From: CAMDBL01 sp964498125
Lineage (GTDB): Bacteria; Pseudomonadota; Alphaproteobacteria; Rhizobiales; Hyphomicrobiaceae
DNA length: 30,803 nucleotides
Reading direction: 5' to 3'
Assembly: GCA_964498125.1 (NCBI GenBank)
Contig: CAZCGE010000087.1
Coordinates: 1 to 30,803, forward strand
Shown here: piece after piece, positions 15,736 through 22,993 of the stretch
Numbering within the stretch: the stretch's first letter is position 1
Layout of the letters: the number at the start of each line of letters is the position of its first letter
Notes under the pieces: generated by a model
What the model was told of the DNA's origin: nothing
Databases searched by the model: none
Seen by the model: the letters and a program-made list of their open reading frames with translations, nothing else
Position numbers and translations under genes: made by a program

Positions 15736-16275
15736 TCAGCGCTTGCTCAGTTCAGCCAGCCCGTCCTTGGCGCCATCGTGGCCGGGATCAATGGCGATCG
15801 CCTTGGTGAAATCGGCGATGGCCCGCTCCTTGTCGCCCTTGGCCTGATAGACGGTGGCGCGGTTGAAATAGCCGCTGGCATCGTTGGGATCGAGCTGGAT
15901 GGCCTGGCTGTAGTCGGCGAGCGCCTTGTCGAGATCGCCCTTGGCGTCATGGGCGTTGCCGCGCAGCAGATGGGCGGCCGCATCCTGCGGATTGAGGGCG
16001 ATGGCGGCCGTGAAATCAGCGATGGCGCGGTCATACTCGCGCTCATCATCGAAGATCCCGCCGCGGTTCACCAGTGCGTCGGCCCGCTCTCTCGCCGTCG
16101 CCGTCTGGTCATCGATGATGGAGGTGCAGGCGGCGCGACGGGCAGCCCCTGGCGCCTTCTCGTCATCGCAGATGTCGATACGCTAGGCGAGCGTTTCGGC
16201 GCACAGCGGTGCAAGCGGCAGCAGCAGCACGGCCAGCGCAGCAAAGCCGCGCCGCCAGAATGACAAGGCGCTCAC
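15736..16275 (-). pseudogene. Exported TPR protein interrupted by an in-frame TAG
   Basis: A GTG at 16273-16275 with CCGGAG upstream begins a clear signal peptide (SALSFWRRGFAALAVLLLPL, then APLCAETLA). Codon 31 is TAG (16183-16185). The same frame then continues without a break: RIDICDDEK, two cysteines, ACTSIIDD, and three TPR units (for example EYDRAIADFTAAIALNPQDA and GDKERAIADFTKAIAIDPGH) to the stop at 15736. An intact version would be a periplasmic TPR protein of about 179 residues, a common family in these bacteria. As it stands, only the TPR part could be made, from an internal GTG at 16071, and it would not be exported. Recent nonsense mutation, sequencing error or read-through cannot be told apart here. 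Confidence 0.7.
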
Positions 16276-16488
16276 GGATCATCTCCGGCATTCGACAGGA
16301 CGTGGCAGACCCCGCCGGCTTCCGTTTCTTGCGGGTGCGGTGCGTGGCCGTATCGGAGCGGCCTTGCTAGCGGATCGGGTCGGGCCCTGCAAATGCCTTG
16401 CCGGCCGCTGATGCGAATTGTCGAGGTATTGTGTCCGCGCCGCAGCGGCGCGCACAGGCGCCGGCGCAATCTGCCCGTCCGCGCGACG

Positions 16489-17076
16489 TCAAATCCAGCG
16501 AATGGCGCCGTCGCGTAGCACCAGGATCTTCTCCTGTGGCACTTCGAGATCCAGCATCTGAGCTGGCGACAGGCCCAATATGCGGCCGCGCACTGTCCGG
16601 CTGACGCCACCGTGCGCGGCCACGACCGTGTCACGCGTCACGTTTTGCAGCCAGGTGTCCGTGCGCACCATCAAGTCGGCATAGCTCTCCCCACCTTCCG
16701 GCCGCCAGTTGAACGGATCGAGATTGCGGGCCGCCAATCCGAAGGGGTCCGTGCGCGGCAGATCGCCGGCCAGCGAGCCTTCCCAGGCGCCGTAATGCAC
16801 CTCCTTCAGCAAGTCGTCGAAGCGGAAATCGTCCACCGGCAGGCCAAGCACGCGGCGCATGATCTGCATGGTCTCGCGCGCCCGCGACAGCGGGCTTGCG
16901 ACATAATCGAATGCTGTGGGATCGCGCAAAACCTCGAGGAGCACCTCGCCGTTGCGCAACGCTTGGCCGCGTCCGCGAAGATTGAGCGGGATGTCGCGCT
17001 GACCTTGGTAGCGCGCCGCCGCGTTGTAATCGGTCTCGCCATGGCGGACGAAATAGATCGTGATGCCGGATCGCAT
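16489..17076 (-). CDS. Histidine phosphatase family protein (phosphoglycerate mutase-like)
   Basis: 195 residues from ATG 17074-17076. The catalytic RHGE motif is at the N-terminus (IYFVRHGETDYN). The second-half elements are SPLSRARET, a glutamate in EVHYGAWEG and the second histidine in VAAHGGVSR, so the active site looks complete. These enzymes remove phosphate from sugar phosphates, nucleotides or cofactor precursors; the substrate is unknown. The start lies three bases after the stop of the upstream MDR oxidoreductase, so the two are almost certainly co-transcribed and translationally coupled. The 213 bp between this gene and the TPR gene contain nothing recognised. Confidence 0.93.
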   Translation of the reverse strand: MRSGITIYFVRHGETDYNAAARYQGQRDIPLNLRGRGQALRNGEVLLEVLRDPTAFDYVASPLSRARETMQIMRRVLGLPVDDFRFDDLLKEVHYGAWEGSLAGDLPRTDPFGLAARNLDPFNWRPEGGESYADLMVRTDTWLQNVTRDTVVAAHGGVSRTVRGRILGLSPAQMLDLEVPQEKILVLRDGAIRWI

Positions 17077-17079
17077 GTC

Positions 17080-18081
17080 TCAGACTTTCAGCAGCAGCTT
17101 GCCGTTGTTGCCGCCCGAGTAAAGCAGGCTCAGCGTTTCGGGGAAAGCATCGAGGCCGCCCTCGCGGATGTCCTCGCGCAGTTTCAGCCGTCCATCGCGA
17201 TACCAGCCGACAAGCGCCTCGCGGCATTCGCCGAAGCGTTCGCGCCAGTCGGAGACGACCATGCCCTGCATCTTGAGCCGCTGCGTCAGGATGGCGCGCA
17301 TGTTGCGTGGTCCGGGCGCCGGCTCGATGGCGCTGTAGCCCGAGATCAGGCCGCAAACGACGATGCGGCCGAACGGCTTCATTTGCAGCAGCATGGTATC
17401 GAGCACGTCGCCGCCGACGTTCTCGAAATAGGCATCGACCCCGCCGGGACATGCGGCCTCGAGATCTTCGGCCAACCGGCCGGTCTTGTAGTCGACGCAG
17501 GCATCGAAGCCGAGGTCGCGGACGACCGACTGGCACTTGGCGGGCCCGCCGGCGATGCCGACGGCGCGTGCGCCCTTGATCCTGGCGATCTGGCCGACGA
17601 TGGAGCCGACCGCGCCGGAGGCCGCCGACACCACCACGGTCTCGCCGGCAACGGGTTTCAGCACGTCGAGCAGGCCGAAATAGGCGGTGCGGCCGGTCAT
17701 GCCCAGGCCACCCAGCCAGCGCTGCAATGGCGCAATACTGGTATCGACCTTGTCGATGTGTTCGCCTTTGGCCACCGCGTACTGCTGCATGCCGAGCACG
17801 CCGACCACCGCATCGCCGGGCTTGAAGCCTGGATGCTCGGAGGCTTCGACGATGCCGGCGCTGTAGCCGCGCATGACGGCGCCAATCGCCACCGGCGGCA
17901 CGTACGAGCGCGCGTCACTCATCCAGCCGCGCATGGCGGGATCGAGCGAGACCATCTCGATTTTGACGCGCACCTCGCCGGACTTCGGCGTCGGGATCGG
18001 TCCGTCCTCGATCTGGAAGTCGGCGCGCACGGGCAGGCCGACAGGACGGTGGGCGAGCTTGACTTGGCGGTTCATCGGCAT
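17080..18081 (-). CDS. NADP-dependent MDR oxidoreductase (CurA/YncB-like)
   Basis: 333 residues. A Rossmann segment near residue 150 carries SAASGAVGSIVGQIA, the AAxGxVG signature of zinc-free medium-chain reductases. The N-terminal substrate domain has the family block LDPAMRGWMSD and MRGYSAGIVEAS, and the C-terminus holds MQGMVVSDW and FPETLSLLYSGGNNGKLLLK. The closest group is CurA/prostaglandin-reductase-like enzymes, which reduce the double bond of alpha,beta-unsaturated carbonyl compounds with NADPH. The start at 18081 is followed by another ATG two codons on; neither has a good ribosome site. First gene of a two-gene unit with the histidine phosphatase. Confidence 0.93.
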   Translation of the reverse strand: MPMNRQVKLAHRPVGLPVRADFQIEDGPIPTPKSGEVRVKIEMVSLDPAMRGWMSDARSYVPPVAIGAVMRGYSAGIVEASEHPGFKPGDAVVGVLGMQQYAVAKGEHIDKVDTSIAPLQRWLGGLGMTGRTAYFGLLDVLKPVAGETVVVSAASGAVGSIVGQIARIKGARAVGIAGGPAKCQSVVRDLGFDACVDYKTGRLAEDLEAACPGGVDAYFENVGGDVLDTMLLQMKPFGRIVVCGLISGYSAIEPAPGPRNMRAILTQRLKMQGMVVSDWRERFGECREALVGWYRDGRLKLREDIREGGLDAFPETLSLLYSGGNNGKLLLKV

Positions 18082-18233
18082 GGGTACATGGCCCTGATCG
18101 GTTGCATGGCGTCAGCGTTCCTTAAACCTTGGCCGCGGACGCGGCAACGCCGCCGCACGCATTTCTCCTTTTCCGCCCGCACCGTGGCATGCCACCATGC
18201 CGGCGATCATGGCAGCTGACTGGCGAGACACGG

Positions 18234-19136
18234 ATGTATCAAGGCCCGATCATCGATACCCATCATCACCTCTGGGAGGTGAAGAATTACCCGTGGCTGC
18301 TGGAGCCCATGCGCCCCAGGATTTTCGGTGAGGGCTACGAGCACTTGCGCAAGGACTATCTGATCGACGACCTGCGCGGCGATTTCGGCAAGCACAACGT
18401 GGTCAAGTCCGTGCACGTGCAAGCGCACTACAAGCCTGACGACCCCGTTGGCGAGACGCGCTGGCTGCAGGCGGTGGCCGACGTGCACGGCTTCCCGCAT
18501 GCCATCGCCGGGCATGCCAAGCTCGCCGATCCGAACGTCGAGGCGATGCTGGCGGCGCACTGCGCCAGTGCAAACATGCGGGCGATCCGCGACCACGTCA
18601 CCTACGAGCCGAGCCGGGCTGCCTGGCAGGCGGTCGACCGGCCGGATTTCTGCCTCAGCGCGGAATGGCGACGTGGCGTCAAGCTGCTGGCGGCCTATAA
18701 CCTGAGCTGCGAGCTGCAGGGGTTTCCCAATCAGTTTCAGTTCTTCGCCGAGCTGGTCGGCAACCTGCCCGAGGTGCAGTTCTGCCTGGTGCACGCCGGT
18801 CTGCTCACCGGCGATGACCCGGCAAGTATCGCGGCCTGGGAGAAGGGGCTCGCACAGCTGGTCCCGTTCAAGAACCTGTTCGTGAAATGCTCCGGCATCA
18901 ACAATGTCACCTGGGGCCCGCCGCGCGCCTATGCGCCGGTTGCACGCCAGTACAACACGTTGCTCGACATGTTCGGCGCCGACCGCTGCTGCTTCGGCTC
19001 CAATTTCCCGGTCGAGAAACTCAAAACCAGTTACGACGCCGTCATGGCGATGTTGAAGATGGCCATCGCGCATCGCCCTGAAACCGAACAGCGTGCGTTC
19101 TTCCACGACACGGCGGCAAGGTTTTATCGGATTTGA
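18234..19136 (+). CDS. Amidohydrolase-2 family (lactonase-like) protein
   Basis: 300 residues from ATG 18234 (MYQGPIIDTHHHLWEV); the open frame upstream to 18129 lacks the family pattern. The DTHHHLW start, VHVQAH (about residue 61), a later LVHAGLL and the final FGSNFPVEKL place it in the TIM-barrel PF04909/COG3618 group of predicted lactonases and decarboxylases, such as fuconolactonase and 2-pyrone-4,6-dicarboxylate lactonase. The last motif has asparagine (GSN) where many members have the catalytic aspartate (GSD). The Gfo/Idh/MocA dehydrogenase 246 bp downstream would suit a sugar dehydrogenase plus lactonase pair, but that is inference. Confidence 0.88.
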   Translation: MYQGPIIDTHHHLWEVKNYPWLLEPMRPRIFGEGYEHLRKDYLIDDLRGDFGKHNVVKSVHVQAHYKPDDPVGETRWLQAVADVHGFPHAIAGHAKLADPNVEAMLAAHCASANMRAIRDHVTYEPSRAAWQAVDRPDFCLSAEWRRGVKLLAAYNLSCELQGFPNQFQFFAELVGNLPEVQFCLVHAGLLTGDDPASIAAWEKGLAQLVPFKNLFVKCSGINNVTWGPPRAYAPVARQYNTLLDMFGADRCCFGSNFPVEKLKTSYDAVMAMLKMAIAHRPETEQRAFFHDTAARFYRI

Positions 19137-19150
19137 GAGCTTGACGAGAT

Positions 19151-19307
19151 GTAGGTTGGGCTGAGTGGAGGCGCGAGCCGGCCGAAGCCCAACGCGGTTG
19201 GCGCGATTTGCTGTTGGGCTTCGGCGCGGCTCATCTCTTTGCATGCCTTCGGCATGACGCTTCTCTTGCATGCCTTCGGCATGACGGCGCGCCTCAACCC
19301 AACCTAC
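19151..19307. repeat. GTAGGTTGGG palindromic element with inner tandem repeat
   Basis: GTAGGTTGGG (19151-19160) and CCCAACCTAC (19298-19307) bound a 157-bp element. Inner inverted GAAGCCCAAC/GTTGGGCTTC stems are present. Near the right side, TTGCATGCCTTCGGCATGAC occurs twice (from 19239 and 19266, period 27); each copy contains the palindrome ATGCCTTCGGCAT. It lies 14 bases after the amidohydrolase stop. Confidence 0.8.
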
Positions 19308-19328
19308 GCCTGATGTGAGGAGAGGTGG

Positions 19329-19351
19329 ATACCGGCGACAAGCGCCGGTAT
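19329..19351. repeat. Short ATACCGGCG hairpin repeat
   Basis: ATACCGGCG (19329-19337) and CGCCGGTAT (19343-19351) form a 9-bp stem with a five-base loop, flanked by GTGG and GACA. It matches the common dispersed GGATACCGGC...GCCGGTATGAC repeat type. It sits in the leader of the Gfo/Idh/MocA gene, about 30 bases before its start. Confidence 0.65.
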
Positions 19352-19382
19352 GACAGACCGCGAATGATAACGGGAGGCAACC

Positions 19383-20456
19383 ATGTCCAAATCCATCGGC
19401 ATCGCCGTGATCGGCTCGGGCCGCATCGGCACCTTGCGCGCCAGCTTGTCCTCGGCGCATCCAGGCGTCGACTTCATCGCCGTCGCCGACAAGCAGCAGC
19501 ACAAGGCCGACATCCTCGCACAAAAGGTCGGCGCGCATTTCGTCACCACCGACAACCTTGCCGCCATCAATCACCCGAAAGTCGGCGCTGTGTTCGTCTC
19601 GACGCCCGAGCACGACCACCGCGAGGCGATCGTCCAGGCCCTGGAGGCGGGCAAGCCGGTGCTGGTCGAGAAGCCATTGTCGTTCTCGGTGGCGGATGCC
19701 GATGCCATCGTCGCGGCGGCCAAGCGCACCGGCACCGAGATCCGCGTCGGGTACTCGCGCCGGCACGAGCGCCGCTGGATGCTGGCCAAGGAGCAGATAT
19801 TGCAGGGCCGGCTCGGCGAGATCCTCGGCATCCAGCAGCGCGTCTACAATTCCCGCGCGCAGCTGCTGGAAATCCTGAAGCGCGCGCCGACCGCCAACGC
19901 CGTCAACGATGTGCTGACCTACTACGTCGACATGGCCTGCTGGTATCTGGAGGGTTTTAGGCCGGTCGAGGTGATCGCGCGCGAGCAGCGCCGGGTGTTC
20001 AAGAGCATGGGCCACGACATCGGCGACGTGACGTGGGCGATCGTCACCTTCGACAACGGCGCGGTGGTCAATCTCGGCGTCAGCTACGTGTTCCCGCCGA
20101 AATACCCCAGCGTCGGCCAGAGCGCGCGCTTCGAGATCATCGGCACCGACGGCGTCATCCTGCTCGACGCCGACAACAAGGACAGCCTGCTGTACACCGA
20201 CAAAGGCGCCCCGCACGCCTACGTGCCCGACCACAACATTTCTTTGATGTTCATGCAGACCACCTCGGCGGCGGACTATGCGGTCGGTGACTACTGGGGC
20301 GCGGTGGCCAACGAATCGCGCTCATGGCTCGATCACTTGATCACCGGCCGCGCCGTGCCGCATACGACGCTGGAGGAAGCCCGCACCACACTCGCCGTGA
20401 CGCTGGCGATCGAGGAATCGGCGCGCACTGGGAGGGTGATCACGCTTGCGGCGTAG
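19383..20456 (+). CDS. Gfo/Idh/MocA family oxidoreductase
   Basis: 357 residues from ATG 19383, with GGGAGG at 19372-19377. The N-terminal NAD(P)-binding Rossmann domain starts IGIAVIGSGRIGTLRA. The family EKP motif is in VLVEKPLSFS (about residue 97). The C-terminal alpha/beta domain covers about 125-350. Members oxidise or reduce sugars and inositols. The position normally occupied by a catalytic histidine (in an iHdiD-like motif) appears as TYYVD in DVLTYYVDMACWYL, so the chemistry may differ or the protein belongs to a divergent subgroup. Its TAG stop is formed by the GTAGGGTGCAATA repeat. The upstream lactonase-like gene is a plausible pathway partner. Confidence 0.92.
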   Translation: MSKSIGIAVIGSGRIGTLRASLSSAHPGVDFIAVADKQQHKADILAQKVGAHFVTTDNLAAINHPKVGAVFVSTPEHDHREAIVQALEAGKPVLVEKPLSFSVADADAIVAAAKRTGTEIRVGYSRRHERRWMLAKEQILQGRLGEILGIQQRVYNSRAQLLEILKRAPTANAVNDVLTYYVDMACWYLEGFRPVEVIAREQRRVFKSMGHDIGDVTWAIVTFDNGAVVNLGVSYVFPPKYPSVGQSARFEIIGTDGVILLDADNKDSLLYTDKGAPHAYVPDHNISLMFMQTTSAADYAVGDYWGAVANESRSWLDHLITGRAVPHTTLEEARTTLAVTLAIEESARTGRVITLAA

Positions 20457-20569
20457 GGTGCAATAGCGTCAAAGCGGAGCCCCGCTCCGCGAAGACGCGT
20501 ATTGCACCACTGTCTCTCCACGTGGCGCAACCGCGGTGCAATACGCCCTATCGGGCTATTGCACCCTAC
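20453..20569. repeat. GTAGGGTGCAATA palindromic element shared by two convergent genes
   Basis: GTAGGGTGCAATA (20453-20465) and TATTGCACCCTAC (20557-20569) bound 117 bp. Inner stems are GCGGAGC/GCTCCGC (20474-20490) and GCGTATTGCACC (20497-20508) against GGTGCAATACGC (20535-20546). Both ends supply stop codons: TAG at 20454-20456 for the rightward dehydrogenase and TAG at 20568-20566 for the leftward DUF5615 gene. Confidence 0.88.
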
Positions 20570-20889
20570 GGCCCGAGAACCTGAACAGTGCCAGTCTCGG
20601 CAGCATCGATCGCTACTTTCAATGCCGGCAGCAGCGACTGAAACGCCTCCGGCGTCTGTTCGGCAACGCGCAGAACGATCACGGTAATCGCCCGCCCTGA
20701 AACCTTCTGCTGATAGGTCATGTTGCGGTCGAGCGTGACGAGGACGTCGAAACGGCCCTCGATTGCGGCAAGCAGCTCGGTGTCCGAGATCTGGTCGACA
20801 CCGGCGAAACGGGCCGTCTCGACCGTGAACTCGGCCAAGTCCCGCCTCAGCCACTGTGGAACGCAGGCATCGAGCAGGACTTTAGCCAT
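20566..20889 (-). CDS. DUF5615 PIN-like protein (putative toxin)
   Basis: 107 residues from ATG 20887-20889 (MAKVLLDACVPQWLRRDL). The early LLDACVP aspartate, SDTELLAAI and LVTLDRNMTYQQ correspond to the acidic positions of the DUF5615 PIN-like family, small proteins related to VapC nucleases. It follows the DUF433 gene by 11 bases, the usual arrangement of the DUF433/DUF5615 toxin-antitoxin-like pairs. Activity as an RNase toxin is inferred from family and context only. The stop codon lies in the GTAGGGTGCAATA repeat, so the last residues may have been set by the repeat. Confidence 0.85.
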   Translation of the reverse strand: MAKVLLDACVPQWLRRDLAEFTVETARFAGVDQISDTELLAAIEGRFDVLVTLDRNMTYQQKVSGRAITVIVLRVAEQTPEAFQSLLPALKVAIDAAETGTVQVLGP

Positions 20890-20900
20890 GCGCCACCCGC

Positions 20901-21140
20901 TTATTCGGCGGCGGCCGGCATCGCGACGGCCCGGTTGGCGAGGTCGATGACGGCGACAGCGTGCGCGCGCGACACGCTTGGATAGTCCGCCAGGAAAGCC
21001 TCGAGCGTGTGGCCGGCTTTCAGGTAATCGAACAGCGCCTTGACCGGAACCCGCCGCCCCGTGAAGCAGGGCTCGCCGCCGAGCCAATCAGGCGAGACGG
21101 TGATGAGCGATGCCGGCAGGAGATAATCGGGCGCTTGCAT
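20901..21140 (-). CDS. DUF433 protein (putative antitoxin)
   Basis: 79 residues from ATG 21138-21140. The family hallmark GGEPCFTGRRVPVKALFDYL (compare GxPxIxGTRIPV) is at about residues 21-40, followed by AFLADYPSVSRAHAVAVID, a winged/HTH-like DUF433 pattern. These proteins are generally encoded just before a DUF5615 protein and are thought to be DNA-binding antitoxins. Here the downstream DUF5615 gene begins 11 bases after the stop. The short gap to the divergent GMC gene (21141-21257) should carry both promoters. Confidence 0.87.
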   Translation of the reverse strand: MQAPDYLLPASLITVSPDWLGGEPCFTGRRVPVKALFDYLKAGHTLEAFLADYPSVSRAHAVAVIDLANRAVAMPAAAE

Positions 21141-21257
21141 GCTCGATCCATAGCATGTCGCGGACGCGTCAGCAAAGCAGCGGGCGAACCGGATGCTGCA
21201 TCGGGTCGATGTAGCCGCAGGACTGGCCGGCCTCGATGATCCAGCTTACAAGGCGGC

Positions 21258-22865
21258 ATGACCGAATCCGCTCTCACCTACGACTACATCATCGTCGGCG
21301 CCGGCAGTGCGGGGTGCGTGCTGGCCAATCGGCTGAGCGCGTCGGGCAAGCAGAGTGTGCTGTTGCTGGAGGCGGGGCCGGAGGATCGCAGCTACTGGCT
21401 ACAAGTGCCAATCGGTTATGGCCGGCTGTTCACGGACCCCAAGCATAACTGGTTGTACGCGCACGAGCCCGAGCCCTCCTCCGGCAACCGCGCCATTCCC
21501 GAACCACGCGGAAAAGTGCTTGGTGGATCGAGTTCCATCAATGGCCTCGTCTATGTGCGTGGGCAGCGCGAGGACTTTGATCACTGGCGCCAGCTCGGCA
21601 ATCCCGGCTGGGGCTTTGCAGATGTACTGCCCTATTTCCGCAAATCCGAGGCCAACGTGCGTGGCGCCGACGACTATCACGGCGCCGATGGACCGCTGAC
21701 GGTGTCGGAGCCGCCGGGCATGCATCCTTTGTGCGAGGCCTTCATCACCGCCGCTGAGCGGGTAGGCTATCCGCGCCGCACCGACTTCAATGGTCCCGAG
21801 CAGGAAGGCTTTGGTTATCTGCAGCTGACGACACGCAACGGCCGGCGCCATTCCGCCGCCAACGCCTTCCTGGAGCCGGTGCGCGGGCGGCCCAATCTGC
21901 GCGTCGAGACCGGTGCCCTGGCCACGCGCATACTGCTCGACGGCCGGCGCGCAACCGGTATCGAGTATCGGCAATACGGCGACAGTCACACCGCCATGGC
22001 CGGCTGTGAAGTCCTGCTGGCAGCCGGCGCCATCAACTCGCCACACCTCATGCAGGTCTCGGGCCTCGGCCCGGCAACGCACCTCAGGACGCACGGGGTT
22101 GCGGTGCTGGCTGATCTTCCCGGCGTCGGCGCCAATTTGCAGGATCACTACAACGCCCGCATCGTCTACCGCATCAATGCGCCGGTCACGCTCAATGACC
22201 TGGTGCGCAAGCCTTGGCTCGGCGCGAGGGCCGTTTACGACTATCTCGCCCATGGCACCGGGCTGATCGCCATGGGCGCCTCTTATGCGGCGGGCTTCCT
22301 GCGCTCGGGTCCGCAAGTCGCCAGCCCCGACCTGCAGGTCGGGTTGGCGCTCTACAGCGCCGAGCGGGTCGGCCAGTGGCTGCATCCGTACTCGGGCATT
22401 TCCGTGGTGGTGCGCATTTTGCGGCCGCGGAGCCGGGGCTCCGTCATGATCAAGGGCCCGGATCCGGATGCAGCACCGGCCATCCGTGCCAATTTCCTGT
22501 CGGCGCCGCGCGATGCGGAGGCCCTGATTTCCGGATTGCGGCAGTTGCGCAAGGTGATGGCGACCGCTCCGGTTTCAGACTACGTCGTGGCCGAAACCCA
22601 CCCCGGCCCGGCCTGCGCCAGCGAGGAGGATTGGCTGGCCTACGTTCGCGCGCGTGGCGGCACCAGTTTCCACCCCGTCGGCACCTGCCGCATGGGACCG
22701 GACGATGCGGCGGTGGTCGATCCGCGATTGCGCGTGCGCGGCATCGCCGGCCTGCGCGTGATCGACGCCTCGATCATGCCGACCATCGTCTCGGGCAACA
22801 CCAACGCACCCGCCATCATGATCGGCGAGAAGGGGGCCGATATGGTGCTGGAGGATGCAGCGTAG
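21258..22865 (+). CDS. GMC family FAD-dependent oxidoreductase
   Basis: 535 residues from ATG 21258, with AAGGCGG at 21250-21256. The N-terminal FAD-binding motif DYIIVGAGSAGCVLANRLS is followed by the GMC signature GKVLGGSSSINGLVYVRGQ (about residue 85), the second signature AAGAINSPHLMQVSGLG (about 255) and the catalytic histidine in SFHPVGTCRMG (about 473), with the usual asparagine in SGNTNAPAIMIGEKGADM. The family includes choline, glucose and alcohol dehydrogenases; this one is closest in form to bacterial choline/alcohol dehydrogenase-like enzymes, with the substrate unknown. No cytochrome partner gene is adjacent. Its TAG stop is the start of a GTAGGTCGGG repeat. Confidence 0.95.
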   Translation: MTESALTYDYIIVGAGSAGCVLANRLSASGKQSVLLLEAGPEDRSYWLQVPIGYGRLFTDPKHNWLYAHEPEPSSGNRAIPEPRGKVLGGSSSINGLVYVRGQREDFDHWRQLGNPGWGFADVLPYFRKSEANVRGADDYHGADGPLTVSEPPGMHPLCEAFITAAERVGYPRRTDFNGPEQEGFGYLQLTTRNGRRHSAANAFLEPVRGRPNLRVETGALATRILLDGRRATGIEYRQYGDSHTAMAGCEVLLAAGAINSPHLMQVSGLGPATHLRTHGVAVLADLPGVGANLQDHYNARIVYRINAPVTLNDLVRKPWLGARAVYDYLAHGTGLIAMGASYAAGFLRSGPQVASPDLQVGLALYSAERVGQWLHPYSGISVVVRILRPRSRGSVMIKGPDPDAAPAIRANFLSAPRDAEALISGLRQLRKVMATAPVSDYVVAETHPGPACASEEDWLAYVRARGGTSFHPVGTCRMGPDDAAVVDPRLRVRGIAGLRVIDASIMPTIVSGNTNAPAIMIGEKGADMVLEDAA

Positions 22866-22993
22866 GTCGGGTCTCGCGAAGGGCTCTACCCGACCTACGG
22901 ATGCGGTGTAGGTCGGGTCGAGTTCTTCGCGAGACCCGACATCTCGCCCGGTAGCCGCCATGTCGGGTCTCGCAAGGGCTCTACCCGACCTAC
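22862..22993. repeat. Two GTAGGTCGGG palindromic elements in a convergent intergenic region
   Basis: A 37-bp copy (22862-22898) and an 86-bp copy (22908-22993) each start GTAGGTCGGG and end CCCGACCTAC. Together they fill the gap between the convergent GMC and amidohydrolase genes. The left end supplies the GMC stop (TAG 22863-22865) and the right end the amidohydrolase stop (TAG 22992-22990). Confidence 0.9.

Noticed and set aside
18207..20234. A 675-codon minus-strand open frame across the amidohydrolase and dehydrogenase genes
   Set aside because: It runs antisense to two clear genes and through a repeat element, with histidine/valine/glycine-rich composition; no family resemblance.
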